Shown here: positions 18,484 to 28,014 of the stretch, piece after piece
How the letters are laid out: every line of letters begins with the position of its first letter
How positions within the stretch are numbered: position 1 is the stretch's first letter
Source of the DNA: CAZEDK01 sp964511025
GTDB taxonomy: Bacteria; Patescibacteriota; Gracilibacteria; UBA1369; GWF2-33-10
Direction of reading: 5' to 3'
Assembly: GCA_964511025.1 (NCBI GenBank)
Contig: CAZEDK010000001.1
Location: 1 to 64,000 of the forward strand
DNA length: 64,000 nt
The notes under the pieces: generated by a model
What the model saw: the letters and a program-made list of their open reading frames with translations, nothing else
The model's database searches: none
Told to the model about the DNA's origin: nothing
Program-made: the position numbers and the translations under genes

Positions 18484-20817
18484 ATGGAAATAATTACAAT
18501 AAATACACTTCTAAGTAGAATTAAGAAATACAATCCAAACATTAACCAATCAAAAGTACTTAGAGCCTATAAATTCGCCCAAAGAGCACATTTTGGACAA
18601 AAAAGAAAATCAGGAGAAGATTATATTTCACATCCATTGCAAACAGCAATCAATTTAACATCATATAACGCGGATGAAGATACAATTATCGCCACACTAC
18701 TTCATGACGTTCCGGAAGATACAGATATACCTTTGACATTAATCAAAAAACAGTTCGGCGAGGAAGTCTGTTTCCTTGTAAAAGGAATTACAAAATTATC
18801 AAAGGTATACTATAAAAACAACATGGAAGAGAGACAAATTGAATCTCTAAAAAAATTACTTATACATAGCGCAAAAGATCTAAGGGTTATTTTGATCAAA
18901 TTAAACGACAGACTGCATAATATGCAAACCATTGAATTCGTAGACAATCAGGACAAAAAAATCAGAATATCAAAAGAAACTCTTGAAGTATATGTGCCTA
19001 TAGCAAATTTACTTGGACTCTGGGAATTAAAAAGCGCGCTTGAAGATTTATGTTTTAAAGTTTTATATGAGGAGCAATACAAAGAATTGTCTCAAAATCT
19101 TTCTGATCATCAAAAAAATGCAAATATATATCTTCAAAAAACCATTAAAAAATTAAAAGCATTAGCAATCCAAAATAATATTGATATTGTTGATATACAC
19201 GGTAGACCAAAAAATATTTTTTCTATTTACAAAAAACTGCAGGGAAAAAATTATAATATTAAAAGCATATATGACTTAATAGGTGTTCGCGTAATTTGCA
19301 AAAATCGTCCTGATTGCTATAAAATGCTCGGACTAATTCATAGCACTTTTACACCAAAACCATATCGATTAAAAGACTATATTGCATTACCAAAACCCAA
19401 TGGTTATCAAAGTATTCACACAACCGTCTTTGGCTATAGCGGTATCAACACAGAATTTCAAATAAGAACAGAAGAAATGCATCTTGAGGCGGAATATGGT
19501 ATAGCGGCTCATTATTTTTATAAAAGCAAAAATAGTCTTCATTCAAAGACAGATACTACATCAAAAGAACAATGGAAAAAAAGAATACTGGAGATAAAAA
19601 AACAATTTAATGAAAAAACTTATAACGTCATTGATCAACTCAAACTAGATATTTTTGAGGATAGAATATTTGTGTTTACACCCACCGGAGACGTAATAGA
19701 TCTACCAAAAGCTGCAACCTGCATAGATTTTGCTTATGCAATACATACATACATTGGCAATCATGCATTCAAAGGTGAAATCAATGAATATGAAGTTACA
19801 ATAAGCACCGCTCTGAAATCCGGCGATACTGTCAAAATTATTACAAAAAAAGATATTCATCCTGAGGCTTCATGGCTTGATTATGCAAAAACAAGTTTTG
19901 CAAAACGAAAAATCAAAGAAGCTTTGAAAAAAGAATCTCAAGATATACAAATTACAATGGGTCAAGAAAGACTTGCCAAAGAAATGTATCTTACACAAAA
20001 TATTCCTTTGGATAAATTACCCCACCATATAATAAAAAAACTTCTTCAAATATCAAATTGCCAAAAAATTGAAGAATTATTTTTAAGTATAGGAGAAGGA
20101 AGGATCTCTCCAAAAGAACTGATTGAACAAACATACATTCCTCATTCAATCAATATATATAAATACAAAAATCAAAATGAAAATGGTTATCCTGTAGCTT
20201 TTTCAATATTATGCAATGACAGAGTCGGTCTATTGAGTGAAATTCTCACAATATTTGGTTCGCTGAATATCAATATAAACAAAGCTTCCGGTCAATCACT
20301 AAAAGATAAAAAACGAGGCTTAATCAAAATATCAACCAAAGTAGAGTCAATAGAACAAATAAGACAAATTTTTGAAAGCATATCCAATATACCCGGAATT
20401 ATAAGAGTAAAGAGAGTAACGCCTTACAAAACTATTCTAAGTATATTAGGTTTAATATTTTTATTTACCATATTGCTATTACACCCTTTACTGTTGAACA
20501 TCTACATTTTGCCAAACATAGATCAACAATCAATAACATATAAGATTCTGCCATACAGCTCTTTATTAATTATATATATTTTTACATTAGCGAATGAAGT
20601 ATTATTTCGAATGACGCTGCCTGATAAAAATAAACATAGAAAAATTTGGCTTGGAAGTGTTATATTTAGCCTCGTCGCCCTTGGAACTATCATAGCTGAA
20701 ATAATGATATTTGATTTACAAATAAACAAAATATTATTTGCACTCGGAATAATAGCAATTTACACAAAGCTTTATTTGATATATAAAAGTGAAAGACAAC
20801 GCATAGAAAATTTCTAA
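18484..20817 (+). CDS. relA/spoT: Bifunctional (p)ppGpp synthetase/hydrolase with C-terminal membrane domain
   Basis: Makes and degrades the alarmone (p)ppGpp. The HD hydrolase residues are intact: His50 (DYISHP), His74-Asp75 (LLHDVPED) and Asp142 (NDRLHNM). The synthetase region has HGRPKNIFSIYKK, YRLKDYIALPKPNGYQSIHT and EFQIRTEEMH. TGS domain at about 392-460; ACT domain at about 565-640. After the ACT domain, where normal Rel proteins end, come about four hydrophobic helices (about 648-670, 690-715, 725-747, 748-770). This is an unusual membrane fusion. A zinc-finger domain before ACT is not evident. Followed after 12 bases by the NifU-like gene. Confidence 0.95.
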   Translation: MEIITINTLLSRIKKYNPNINQSKVLRAYKFAQRAHFGQKRKSGEDYISHPLQTAINLTSYNADEDTIIATLLHDVPEDTDIPLTLIKKQFGEEVCFLVKGITKLSKVYYKNNMEERQIESLKKLLIHSAKDLRVILIKLNDRLHNMQTIEFVDNQDKKIRISKETLEVYVPIANLLGLWELKSALEDLCFKVLYEEQYKELSQNLSDHQKNANIYLQKTIKKLKALAIQNNIDIVDIHGRPKNIFSIYKKLQGKNYNIKSIYDLIGVRVICKNRPDCYKMLGLIHSTFTPKPYRLKDYIALPKPNGYQSIHTTVFGYSGINTEFQIRTEEMHLEAEYGIAAHYFYKSKNSLHSKTDTTSKEQWKKRILEIKKQFNEKTYNVIDQLKLDIFEDRIFVFTPTGDVIDLPKAATCIDFAYAIHTYIGNHAFKGEINEYEVTISTALKSGDTVKIITKKDIHPEASWLDYAKTSFAKRKIKEALKKESQDIQITMGQERLAKEMYLTQNIPLDKLPHHIIKKLLQISNCQKIEELFLSIGEGRISPKELIEQTYIPHSINIYKYKNQNENGYPVAFSILCNDRVGLLSEILTIFGSLNININKASGQSLKDKKRGLIKISTKVESIEQIRQIFESISNIPGIIRVKRVTPYKTILSILGLIFLFTILLLHPLLLNIYILPNIDQQSITYKILPYSSLLIIYIFTLANEVLFRMTLPDKNKHRKIWLGSVIFSLVALGTIIAEIMIFDLQINKILFALGIIAIYTKLYLIYKSERQRIENF

Positions 20818-20829
20818 TACTACTTAATC

Positions 20830-21120
20830 ATGAAATCAAAAATTTCTAACAAGCAATTATTAAAAAAAATCACTAAATTTATTGAGAAAGAAGTTAGACC
20901 TTTTTTGCAATCTGATGGTGGAGATATAGAAATACATGGATTAACTGAAGATAGATTAGTTCAGGTTAGCTTAAAAGGGGCATGTACCAGCTGCAGTAGC
21001 TCAACAATGACACTGGAATGGGGTACACAAGAAAAAATTGATATGGAATTTAATGAACCACTTGAATTAGATCCACCTATTATAATAGAGAGGATTGATG
21101 AGGAAGATATAATGATATGA
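20830..21120 (+). CDS. NifU-like (NFU) iron-sulfur scaffold/carrier
   Basis: A 96-residue protein matching the NifU C-terminal (NFU) domain: FLQSDGGDIEIHGL followed by the cluster-binding CxxC in GACTSCSSSTMTLEWG. These proteins carry Fe-S clusters to apo-proteins. The acidic tail (ERIDEEDIMI) extends slightly beyond the domain. The gene lies 12 bases after relA/spoT and 28 bases before pepA, so the three are probably one transcript. No other Fe-S assembly gene is visible. Confidence 0.9.
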   Translation: MKSKISNKQLLKKITKFIEKEVRPFLQSDGGDIEIHGLTEDRLVQVSLKGACTSCSSSTMTLEWGTQEKIDMEFNEPLELDPPIIIERIDEEDIMI

Positions 21121-21148
21121 TATGATTTGTAATATTTAAACAATAAAA

Positions 21149-22609
21149 ATGAAAATCTTATTATCGGATCCAAATATTAGTTCAGACATACACGTCATTC
21201 CACTTCTAAAAGAAGAAAAATTGCCTTCAAATCTTTCACAGAGAGCAAAAAAGCAAATTGAAAACATAGTAACATCAAAAGATTTTGAAACAAAAGATGA
21301 ACAAACGGCTTTTTTTTATGATGATGGACATGATAAAAGAATACTACTTGTTGGATTAGGCGAACAGAAAGAAATTGATGAAGAAAAATATTTGATAGCA
21401 GGAGCTAACGCAAGAAAAATAATCGATAAATCCAAAGTTAAAACGATGAAAATTACAGTAGATGAAAAAAATTTGATCAATTTTTTATTAGGCTTTTTAC
21501 TTTATGGATACAAATTCGACAAGTATATCAGCAAAGACCCAAAAGATGAAAAAGAAAATATAAAAATTGAAAAATTATTTATAAGCTATACAGGGAAAAA
21601 TCAAAAACTTCTAAAAGAAAAAATCGAAGAAATCGAAAAATTATCTGAAAGCATTATGTATTTGAGAGATCTTGTCAACGCACCGGCAAATGAAATCACT
21701 CCTGACGAATTAGCGAATCAATCAAAAAAAATAGCAAAAATGTCTCGACATATAAGCGTTAAAATATTTGATAGAAAAAAAATACAAAAAATGGGCATGG
21801 GAGCATTATATTCCGTTGGGAAAGGTAATAGCAAAGGTCCATATCTTATCGCATTAGAATATAAGAGAAAAGCAAAAAACAAAACACCATATGCGTTTGT
21901 AGGAAAAGGAATTACTTTTGATACTGGCGGACTCAATCTCAAACCGACAAATTATATAGAAGATATGCATACTGATATGGCTGGAGCAGCTACTGTATTG
22001 GCTACTTTTTATAATTTGGCAAAACAATTACCAAATGGTTATTTTGTAGGAGTGATAGCTGTAGCTGAAAATTCTATCGGTCCTGATTCAACCCACCCTA
22101 GCGATATAATAAAAAGCTATAACGGACAAACAATAGAAATTACCAATACTGACGCTGAAGGTAGATTAGTACTTTGCGATGCGTTAACATATACATGTAA
22201 AAAATATAAACCACAATTTATAATTGATTTGGCTACATTAACAGGTGCTGCGATAGTAGCCCTCGGTCATGAAATCACAGCATTACTTTCTAATAATCAA
22301 AAACTTGCAGATCAGATAAAAAATGCAGGACAAAAAGCTAACGAAAGAGTTTGGCAGTTACCACTAGAGAAATTTCATCTTAAAGCTACAAAAGGAAAAA
22401 TATCCGATTTGGTCAATTGGACATCAACCATGAAGTGTGGAACAATCATGGGTGCTGCTTTTTTGGCGAAATTTATTGAAAATGAAATACCATGGGCTCA
22501 TCTTGATATAGCTGGAACTGCACATATCGACAAGCCACATGGATTTTATGCTGAAGGTGCTACAGGTGTGCCGCTTCGAACACTATGGGAATTGATAAAA
22601 AGTCTATAA
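21149..22609 (+). CDS. pepA: Cytosol (leucyl) aminopeptidase, M17 family
   Basis: Zinc/manganese aminopeptidase that removes N-terminal residues from peptides. The M17 signature NTDAEGRLVL is intact, as are the metal ligand region GKGITFDTGGLNLKP, the DMAGAATV segment, and the C-terminal GAAFLAKFI...WAHLDIAGTA region. The N-terminal macro-like domain is present. Length, 486 residues, is typical. Its stop overlaps the convergent surface-protein gene by six bases. Confidence 0.95.
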   Translation: MKILLSDPNISSDIHVIPLLKEEKLPSNLSQRAKKQIENIVTSKDFETKDEQTAFFYDDGHDKRILLVGLGEQKEIDEEKYLIAGANARKIIDKSKVKTMKITVDEKNLINFLLGFLLYGYKFDKYISKDPKDEKENIKIEKLFISYTGKNQKLLKEKIEEIEKLSESIMYLRDLVNAPANEITPDELANQSKKIAKMSRHISVKIFDRKKIQKMGMGALYSVGKGNSKGPYLIALEYKRKAKNKTPYAFVGKGITFDTGGLNLKPTNYIEDMHTDMAGAATVLATFYNLAKQLPNGYFVGVIAVAENSIGPDSTHPSDIIKSYNGQTIEITNTDAEGRLVLCDALTYTCKKYKPQFIIDLATLTGAAIVALGHEITALLSNNQKLADQIKNAGQKANERVWQLPLEKFHLKATKGKISDLVNWTSTMKCGTIMGAAFLAKFIENEIPWAHLDIAGTAHIDKPHGFYAEGATGVPLRTLWELIKSL

Positions 22610-25600
22610 ACCACTAATCGGATCATATATCTGCGGAGCATTCAATATGCTTGAAGTGATTTGGGCTATATCAATTGCAAATTTAACAGCTTCAGATCTT
22701 TTTGCAAAAGCATACGGCATAAACAAATTATCAGTTCTTCCTTCAATGGAAGTAAAATCTTCCAAAAATCCTATCAAATCAGTCACCCAACCATCTACAT
22801 CATCAAATTTATCAACATCATACTCATTACCATCAAATACTTTTGCGGCATTTGCAAACATGTTGAGAACTTCTGCACGAGTTGCGTATTTATCATAATC
22901 AGAAATTCCATCATCGCCATTAATAATACCTGCGCTATAAGCACTGTGTACAACTGAACGTATCCAAGCTATTGGCGGCTCGTCAACGGATTTTTCAGAT
23001 GGAATATCGTAAAACACTCTACCATCTCTCCTAACCCTATTTTCGATATTATATCCATTCATCACAAGCGCTATTTTCATTGCAGCAAGTCTTGTAATAA
23101 ATGAATCAGGCTTAAATTCAGCGTATTTAGTTCCATTTTCGGTATTATTTTCTCCACTTATAGCATATTGTCCTAAATTATTTTTATACCCTTTAAGTGC
23201 TTCAATATACTTAGCGTAAATATTATCAGTTATATCCGTAAAACGAAGATTACGATCTGAGTCAAATTGTAGTCTACCACTATTGTAAAGTGTTCTTCGA
23301 ACTTTAGATTTTGCATTGTTACTATCTACAGTTAAATCGTCTGTAGTATTAGCATTTAATGTAGTATTAGAAGTTTCAATTTTAGTATCTTCGTCTGTAG
23401 ATTCATCTAAATCTGAAACATTTAATAAATCATCAAGCAAATTATAGTTTGCACCACTTCCACCTTTTATTCGTACGATTGGACAGCCATTAACGTCTAC
23501 AGATCCTCCCTGACTTGGACACTGATCTATATTGTCTTTGATTCCATCACTGTCACTATCTGATTGACTTGTACTGCATCCATTTGTGTTAACTACTGCA
23601 CCAATAGTTGTGTTAGCACATACATCTACAGCATCTATCACTCCATCATCATCTGCATCTTGATCGCTATTTCCTCCTTCTCCTGTATTTACATCTGAAT
23701 CACAAGCATCAGGAATGCTATCTTGATCTGCATCTATCAAATCATCATGCCCTTCGCATTGATCTAAATTATCTGTTATGCCATCACTGTCACTATCTCT
23801 TTCACTCACACTACATCCACTTGAATCAATGTCAGCAATTTCAGTCAACGGCGTATTATCACAGAAATCCAAACTATCATTCAGTCCGTCTCCATCAGTA
23901 TCTGGATCACTATCTCCTCCGCTATCGTCCACTCCTGTTCCCGTTAAACTCATCAAAGCACTACCACCATCGTCAGCCAATATAGCCAATGTAACCAATT
24001 CAGTACCACTATCAATTGGCATAAACTGTATTGTCACATTACATGATTCACTTGGATTTAGAGCTGTGCTGCCTAATCCGCCACATGTATTTTCTATAAA
24101 TGTAAATTCCACACTTATTTCCAAAATATCAACATCAGGAGTTGACGACTCATATCCTATATTCACTATATCTATTTCAACAATATCAAACTGATTTACA
24201 AGCACGTCTTCAAAACGATAAGCTACAACTGATTGACCACCTATCTGAAAATCCCAAACCGACTGGCATGAATCTCCTACACCATCTGTATTATCATCCT
24301 CTTGTAAAGCATTGACATCATCAGGACAATTATCAGTCGAATCAGCAACCATATCGAAATCACTATCAATCAAAGCATCACAAGCATCCGGCACGCTATC
24401 AAGATCCACATCTATTGCATCGTCATATCCCTCGCACTGATCTAAAGTATCTATTACGATGTCGCCATCAGTATCTCTTTCGCTCGGACCACAACCAACT
24501 ACATTCACTTGAGAAATTTCTGAAGCATCAGTATTCATACATTCGTCAGCACTATCAGCAATGCCATCTTGATCAGTATCAATAATAGGATCAATACAGT
24601 CCGGTATATTATCGTAATCTAAATCTATTGTGTCATTTTGTCCATCACATACATCATAATCGTCAACCACTCCATCATTATCAGAATCAAAATCACATAG
24701 ATCTCCAACTCCATCTTGATCAGTATCGCTTTGCTCCAAATTATAATCATAAGGACAATTGTCAACACTATCAGTTACAATATCGAAGTCTGAATCTATT
24801 TCAGCAGTACCGGTCAAATCCAGAGAAAGCCCATTCCCATCAGAAGAAACAAAATCAAATAAATCCGTAAAAATCTTATAAGTTTCTCCATCACCCATAT
24901 TGTCCTCTGTAGCCAAGAAACTAAATGACATATAACAAAGTTCTCCAGGAAAAATGACTTCATCACAATTCAAAGATCCATCAGCATCGACTCTCCGCGC
25001 TATATTAAAAGGACCTGCAATATCACCGACAGCAACATCAAAAAAATCATAATTCACTTGAGGATTGGCTTCTTTATTACCTGTGTTTTTCAAAGCTAAA
25101 CCAATAGTGGTACCGACGCCCAAAGCTTGAGGCTCATCTTCAGTCAAATTCAAACTTGTCACGACTGTCATTAAATCATTAATATCAACAAATTCCCATT
25201 TTGATCCTAATCCAAGACCTCTAGCATTAATATCTCTAGTAGCACCAAATTCATCAGTCAAACGCAATGTTGCATTAAATTCTCTACCTTCAAACGGCGC
25301 AAAATTAAATCTTAAAACTGCAGTAGAAGCAGCTGCAGCATCTATTGTTGCCAAAGATGCGTTAGATAGTTCGCCATCAAAATCAAGTAAATTAACAGTT
25401 CCTAGATTATTTAATGTATAAAAATCTTCAAGATCAAAATAAAAAGCATTACTATCCAGACCTATAAATTGCACCGTAAATGTCGCAGAAAAATCTGAAA
25501 TAGAATTAATATCTACGGTTGCCGATTTCATTTCGCCAACAGTCACTTCAGCAAAATCTATATTATCTCTAGCTATAAGTTCATCTAGATAAATATTAGC

Positions 25601-25750
25601 AAATTCAAATTCGTGCGAAATTTCATCGTTCGCATAAAGATCAATCCAGCTCTTGAAAGCAATCAACATAAAAAAAGCTACACAAGTCAAAATAACAGCT
25701 TTAAAAGTTAAAGACTTAGACAGTTCGTTTGGAAAATATTTCTCTATCAT
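22604..25750 (-). CDS. Surface protein with TSP3 calcium repeats and C-terminal SLH motifs
   Basis: A 1048-residue predicted cell-surface protein. A signal-anchor segment lies at about residues 14-35 (AVILTCVAFFMLIAF). Two choice-of-anchor-type beta domains (about 50-320 and 500-610) alternate with many thrombospondin type 3 repeats (DSDNDGVVDDYDVC style, rich in Asp and paired Cys) at about 325-490 and 615-780. After a disordered linker come three SLH-like motifs at about 880-1045 (ITRLAAMKIALVMNGY; ATRAEVLNMFANAAKVF; AKRSEAVKFAID). TSP3 repeats bind calcium in known proteins, and SLH motifs bind cell-wall polymers. The ligand and role are unknown. Confidence 0.85.
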   Translation of the reverse strand: MIEKYFPNELSKSLTFKAVILTCVAFFMLIAFKSWIDLYANDEISHEFEFANIYLDELIARDNIDFAEVTVGEMKSATVDINSISDFSATFTVQFIGLDSNAFYFDLEDFYTLNNLGTVNLLDFDGELSNASLATIDAAAASTAVLRFNFAPFEGREFNATLRLTDEFGATRDINARGLGLGSKWEFVDINDLMTVVTSLNLTEDEPQALGVGTTIGLALKNTGNKEANPQVNYDFFDVAVGDIAGPFNIARRVDADGSLNCDEVIFPGELCYMSFSFLATEDNMGDGETYKIFTDLFDFVSSDGNGLSLDLTGTAEIDSDFDIVTDSVDNCPYDYNLEQSDTDQDGVGDLCDFDSDNDGVVDDYDVCDGQNDTIDLDYDNIPDCIDPIIDTDQDGIADSADECMNTDASEISQVNVVGCGPSERDTDGDIVIDTLDQCEGYDDAIDVDLDSVPDACDALIDSDFDMVADSTDNCPDDVNALQEDDNTDGVGDSCQSVWDFQIGGQSVVAYRFEDVLVNQFDIVEIDIVNIGYESSTPDVDILEISVEFTFIENTCGGLGSTALNPSESCNVTIQFMPIDSGTELVTLAILADDGGSALMSLTGTGVDDSGGDSDPDTDGDGLNDSLDFCDNTPLTEIADIDSSGCSVSERDSDSDGITDNLDQCEGHDDLIDADQDSIPDACDSDVNTGEGGNSDQDADDDGVIDAVDVCANTTIGAVVNTNGCSTSQSDSDSDGIKDNIDQCPSQGGSVDVNGCPIVRIKGGSGANYNLLDDLLNVSDLDESTDEDTKIETSNTTLNANTTDDLTVDSNNAKSKVRRTLYNSGRLQFDSDRNLRFTDITDNIYAKYIEALKGYKNNLGQYAISGENNTENGTKYAEFKPDSFITRLAAMKIALVMNGYNIENRVRRDGRVFYDIPSEKSVDEPPIAWIRSVVHSAYSAGIINGDDGISDYDKYATRAEVLNMFANAAKVFDGNEYDVDKFDDVDGWVTDLIGFLEDFTSIEGRTDNLFMPYAFAKRSEAVKFAIDIAQITSSILNAPQIYDPISGL

Positions 25751-25829
25751 ATATGAAATTTACAACTAAAAAAAGGGGCTTACTCTAGCACCTTTATTTA
25801 AATATTGTCAACTATGTTTTTCTAGGATT

Positions 25830-26447
25830 TCAAGCAGCTTCTTTTGCTGGCTCTGCAGCTACAGGAGCAACTTCTGGTTGCGGCTCTTCTGCTGTTTCAG
25901 TCTTAGGCGCTGATACATTGACAATCACATCATCGGGAGCATCAAGTATTTCAACTGCCTGAGAAACAACTAAATCACTTACATGTACGCTTGTATGAAA
26001 ATCCACAAGTTTAGTCACGTCAACTTCAATCTCATGAATCAAATCTTTTGGCAGACATTTAATCTCAACTTCATGCTTATGGTGCAGAAGTATTCCACCC
26101 AAATCAGCTACAGCAGGTGCTTTACCTGTTATAACAATAGGAACCATCGCATGAACCGGCTTATTTTTTTCAATTCTCAGAAAATCTATATGCATAATAT
26201 TATCAGTCACCGGATCATAATCAACGTCATGAACCAAAACATCAAGATGATCTAACCCTTCCCCGTCCAATTGAATTACAGTATTCGTACCAGCTTTTGA
26301 ATACATTTTACGAAAAGTCTGATAATCAACTTTCAAAGAAACAGCATCCTGTTTCGCTCCATAACAAACAGCAGGTATAAAGTTCTCAGCACGTAAATAT
26401 TTAGCATTTTTATCCCGCATAAATGCAGGAAGAATTATATTTTCCAT
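25830..26447 (-). CDS. rplY: Ribosomal protein bL25 (CTC form)
   Basis: Binds 5S rRNA in the large subunit. The 205-residue length fits the CTC-type long form. It has an N-terminal 5S-binding beta barrel (FIPAVCYGAKQDAVSLKVDY), a C-terminal beta domain (HAMVPIVITGKAPAVADLGG and DVTKLVDFHTSVHVSDL), and an Ala/Pro/Glu tail. It is divergent from ybaB, with a promoter for each in the gap. Confidence 0.93.
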   Translation of the reverse strand: MENIILPAFMRDKNAKYLRAENFIPAVCYGAKQDAVSLKVDYQTFRKMYSKAGTNTVIQLDGEGLDHLDVLVHDVDYDPVTDNIMHIDFLRIEKNKPVHAMVPIVITGKAPAVADLGGILLHHKHEVEIKCLPKDLIHEIEVDVTKLVDFHTSVHVSDLVVSQAVEILDAPDDVIVNVSAPKTETAEEPQPEVAPVAAEPAKEAA

Positions 26448-26480
26448 TATTAATATTGTTCAAATTCAAAGGCAAAAGCG

Positions 26481-26509
26481 ATTTTAAGTGACTAATAAAA
26501 AAATTGCAA
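26481..26509 (-). promoter_or_regulatory. Predicted promoter of rplY
   Basis: On the minus strand TTGCAA, 17 bases, TAAAAT. The -10 lies 34 bases before the ATG at 26447. It is back-to-back with the ybaB promoter. Confidence 0.5.
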
Positions 26510-26516
26510 TACCATC

Positions 26517-26544
26517 TTGATAAAAAAGTAAATTAGGCTAAACT
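26517..26544 (+). promoter_or_regulatory. Predicted promoter of ybaB-mltG
   Basis: TTGATA, 16 bases, TAAACT, ending 48 bases before the ybaB start. A reasonable but not perfect sigma-70 match. Confidence 0.45.
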
Positions 26545-26592
26545 TGTAAAGCTAAGTAGCATTATAAAATTTATAATTTAACAATTAATCAA

Positions 26593-26883
26593 ATGGGAAT
26601 CTTTGATAAGGCAAAAGACATGTATAAATTACAAAAACAAGCCAAAGATATCAAAAAGAAATTAAAAAATATTCACATAGAAGCAACTGAAGACAATATA
26701 GTGATAGTAATCGACGGTCATCAAGAGGTTGTTTCGGTAAAAATCAACTCTGAAAAAATTGAAAATATAAAAAATCTGGAAAACTCTCTTACAAAAGCCT
26801 TCAATAAAGCTATCAAAAAATCTCAAGAGATTGCGGCAGTTGAAATGAAAGATGTAATGGGCTCTATGGGACTATCTATGTAA
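26593..26883 (+). CDS. YbaB/EbfC nucleoid-associated protein
   Basis: A small DNA-binding protein of the YbaB/EbfC family. The 96-residue length, the early helix (KDMYKLQKQAKDIKKKL), the beta segment (VIVIDGHQEVVSVKIN) and the C-terminal helix ending in a Met/Gly stretch all fit the family. YbaB usually accompanies dnaX and recR; neither is here. It is followed after 48 bases by mltG on the same strand. Confidence 0.88.
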   Translation: MGIFDKAKDMYKLQKQAKDIKKKLKNIHIEATEDNIVIVIDGHQEVVSVKINSEKIENIKNLENSLTKAFNKAIKKSQEIAAVEMKDVMGSMGLSM

Positions 26884-26931
26884 ATTTTGAATGCTAAATT
26901 TTGAATTTCCCGCCAGAATGATTTGAACTAT

Positions 26932-28014
26932 ATGAATAAAAACAAATACACTTTCGGGCTGGTGAATTTTAAAAAAGCACATTGTAGATCTTTTAAGAAA
27001 GATCATTATATTGTTAGAAAAGTGATAATAGGATTAGTTTTAATTTTTCTCATTAGTTTTTTTTGGTATCAACGAGCTATCAATAAACCGATTGATCAAA
27101 ATGACAGAACTAATATCCAATTTATCATAAACAGAGGCGAAAGTAGTAGCACTATTTTAAATAAATTAACACAGCAGCATCTTATAAGAAGTAAGTTAGC
27201 TTTAATGATATATTCAAAAATAAATAATGATTTTGCAACAGAAATAAAGGCTGGAAATTACATTTTAAAAAAATCTTTCAGCGCTGTAGAAATCATCACA
27301 ATTCTGACAAGCAACTTAAATAGTCAAGAACTAACAATCACAATTCCGGAAGGATATAAGATAGAAGAAATAGCTGAGTATTTGGAGAAATTAGCTCCAA
27401 ATTTTTCCAGTCAAGATTTTAAAAATGCGGCTCAAATGAAAGAAGAATACTCAAATTATAGTTTTTTAGTCAATTTAAAGAATGGAGACAGTTTAGAAGG
27501 ATATCTTTTTCCGGATACGTATAATATATTTGCTAATGCCAGATCGGAAGATATTATCATAAAAATGCTGAATAATTTTGAAGATAAAGTAGATCAAAAT
27601 TTACGCAATGAAATTTTGGAACAAGGCAGAACCCTCAATGATATAGTTATTTTAGCCTCGATCATTGAAAAAGAATCTCCGACAAATGATATGTATAAAA
27701 TCGCCGGAGTGTTCTGGAATCGTCTCAAGGCAGGTTATCGTTTAGAATCGGATGCGACAGTAAACTATGTACTTGGTACAAATAATTTACAACCAAGCTT
27801 CGAAGCTACGGAAGTACAGCATCCGTACAACACTTATGAAAACGCAGGACTACCTCCGGGACCAATATCTAATCCAGGGTTAAATGCAATCAAGGCGGCA
27901 ATATTTCCCGAAAATCATTCATATTACTTTTTCCTTTCCAAAAAGAACAAAGAAACTGTTTTCTCAAAAACATTTGAAGAACATTTACAAAACAAAGCAA
28001 AATATCTAGATTAA
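26932..28014 (+). CDS. mltG: Endolytic peptidoglycan transglycosylase (YceG-like)
   Basis: Membrane-anchored enzyme thought to cut new glycan strands and end their elongation. One N-terminal membrane helix (VIIGLVLIFLISFFWY), a LysM-like region (ITIPEGYKIEEIAEYLE), and the catalytic domain with ILASIIEKES (catalytic Glu) and NTYENAGLPPGPISNPG. It ends in the family signature FSKTFEEHLQN. I chose ATG 26932; a TTG at 26923 would add three residues. It ends four bases into the convergent FecR-like gene. Confidence 0.93.
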   Translation: MNKNKYTFGLVNFKKAHCRSFKKDHYIVRKVIIGLVLIFLISFFWYQRAINKPIDQNDRTNIQFIINRGESSSTILNKLTQQHLIRSKLALMIYSKINNDFATEIKAGNYILKKSFSAVEIITILTSNLNSQELTITIPEGYKIEEIAEYLEKLAPNFSSQDFKNAAQMKEEYSNYSFLVNLKNGDSLEGYLFPDTYNIFANARSEDIIIKMLNNFEDKVDQNLRNEILEQGRTLNDIVILASIIEKESPTNDMYKIAGVFWNRLKAGYRLESDATVNYVLGTNNLQPSFEATEVQHPYNTYENAGLPPGPISNPGLNAIKAAIFPENHSYYFFLSKKNKETVFSKTFEEHLQNKAKYLD

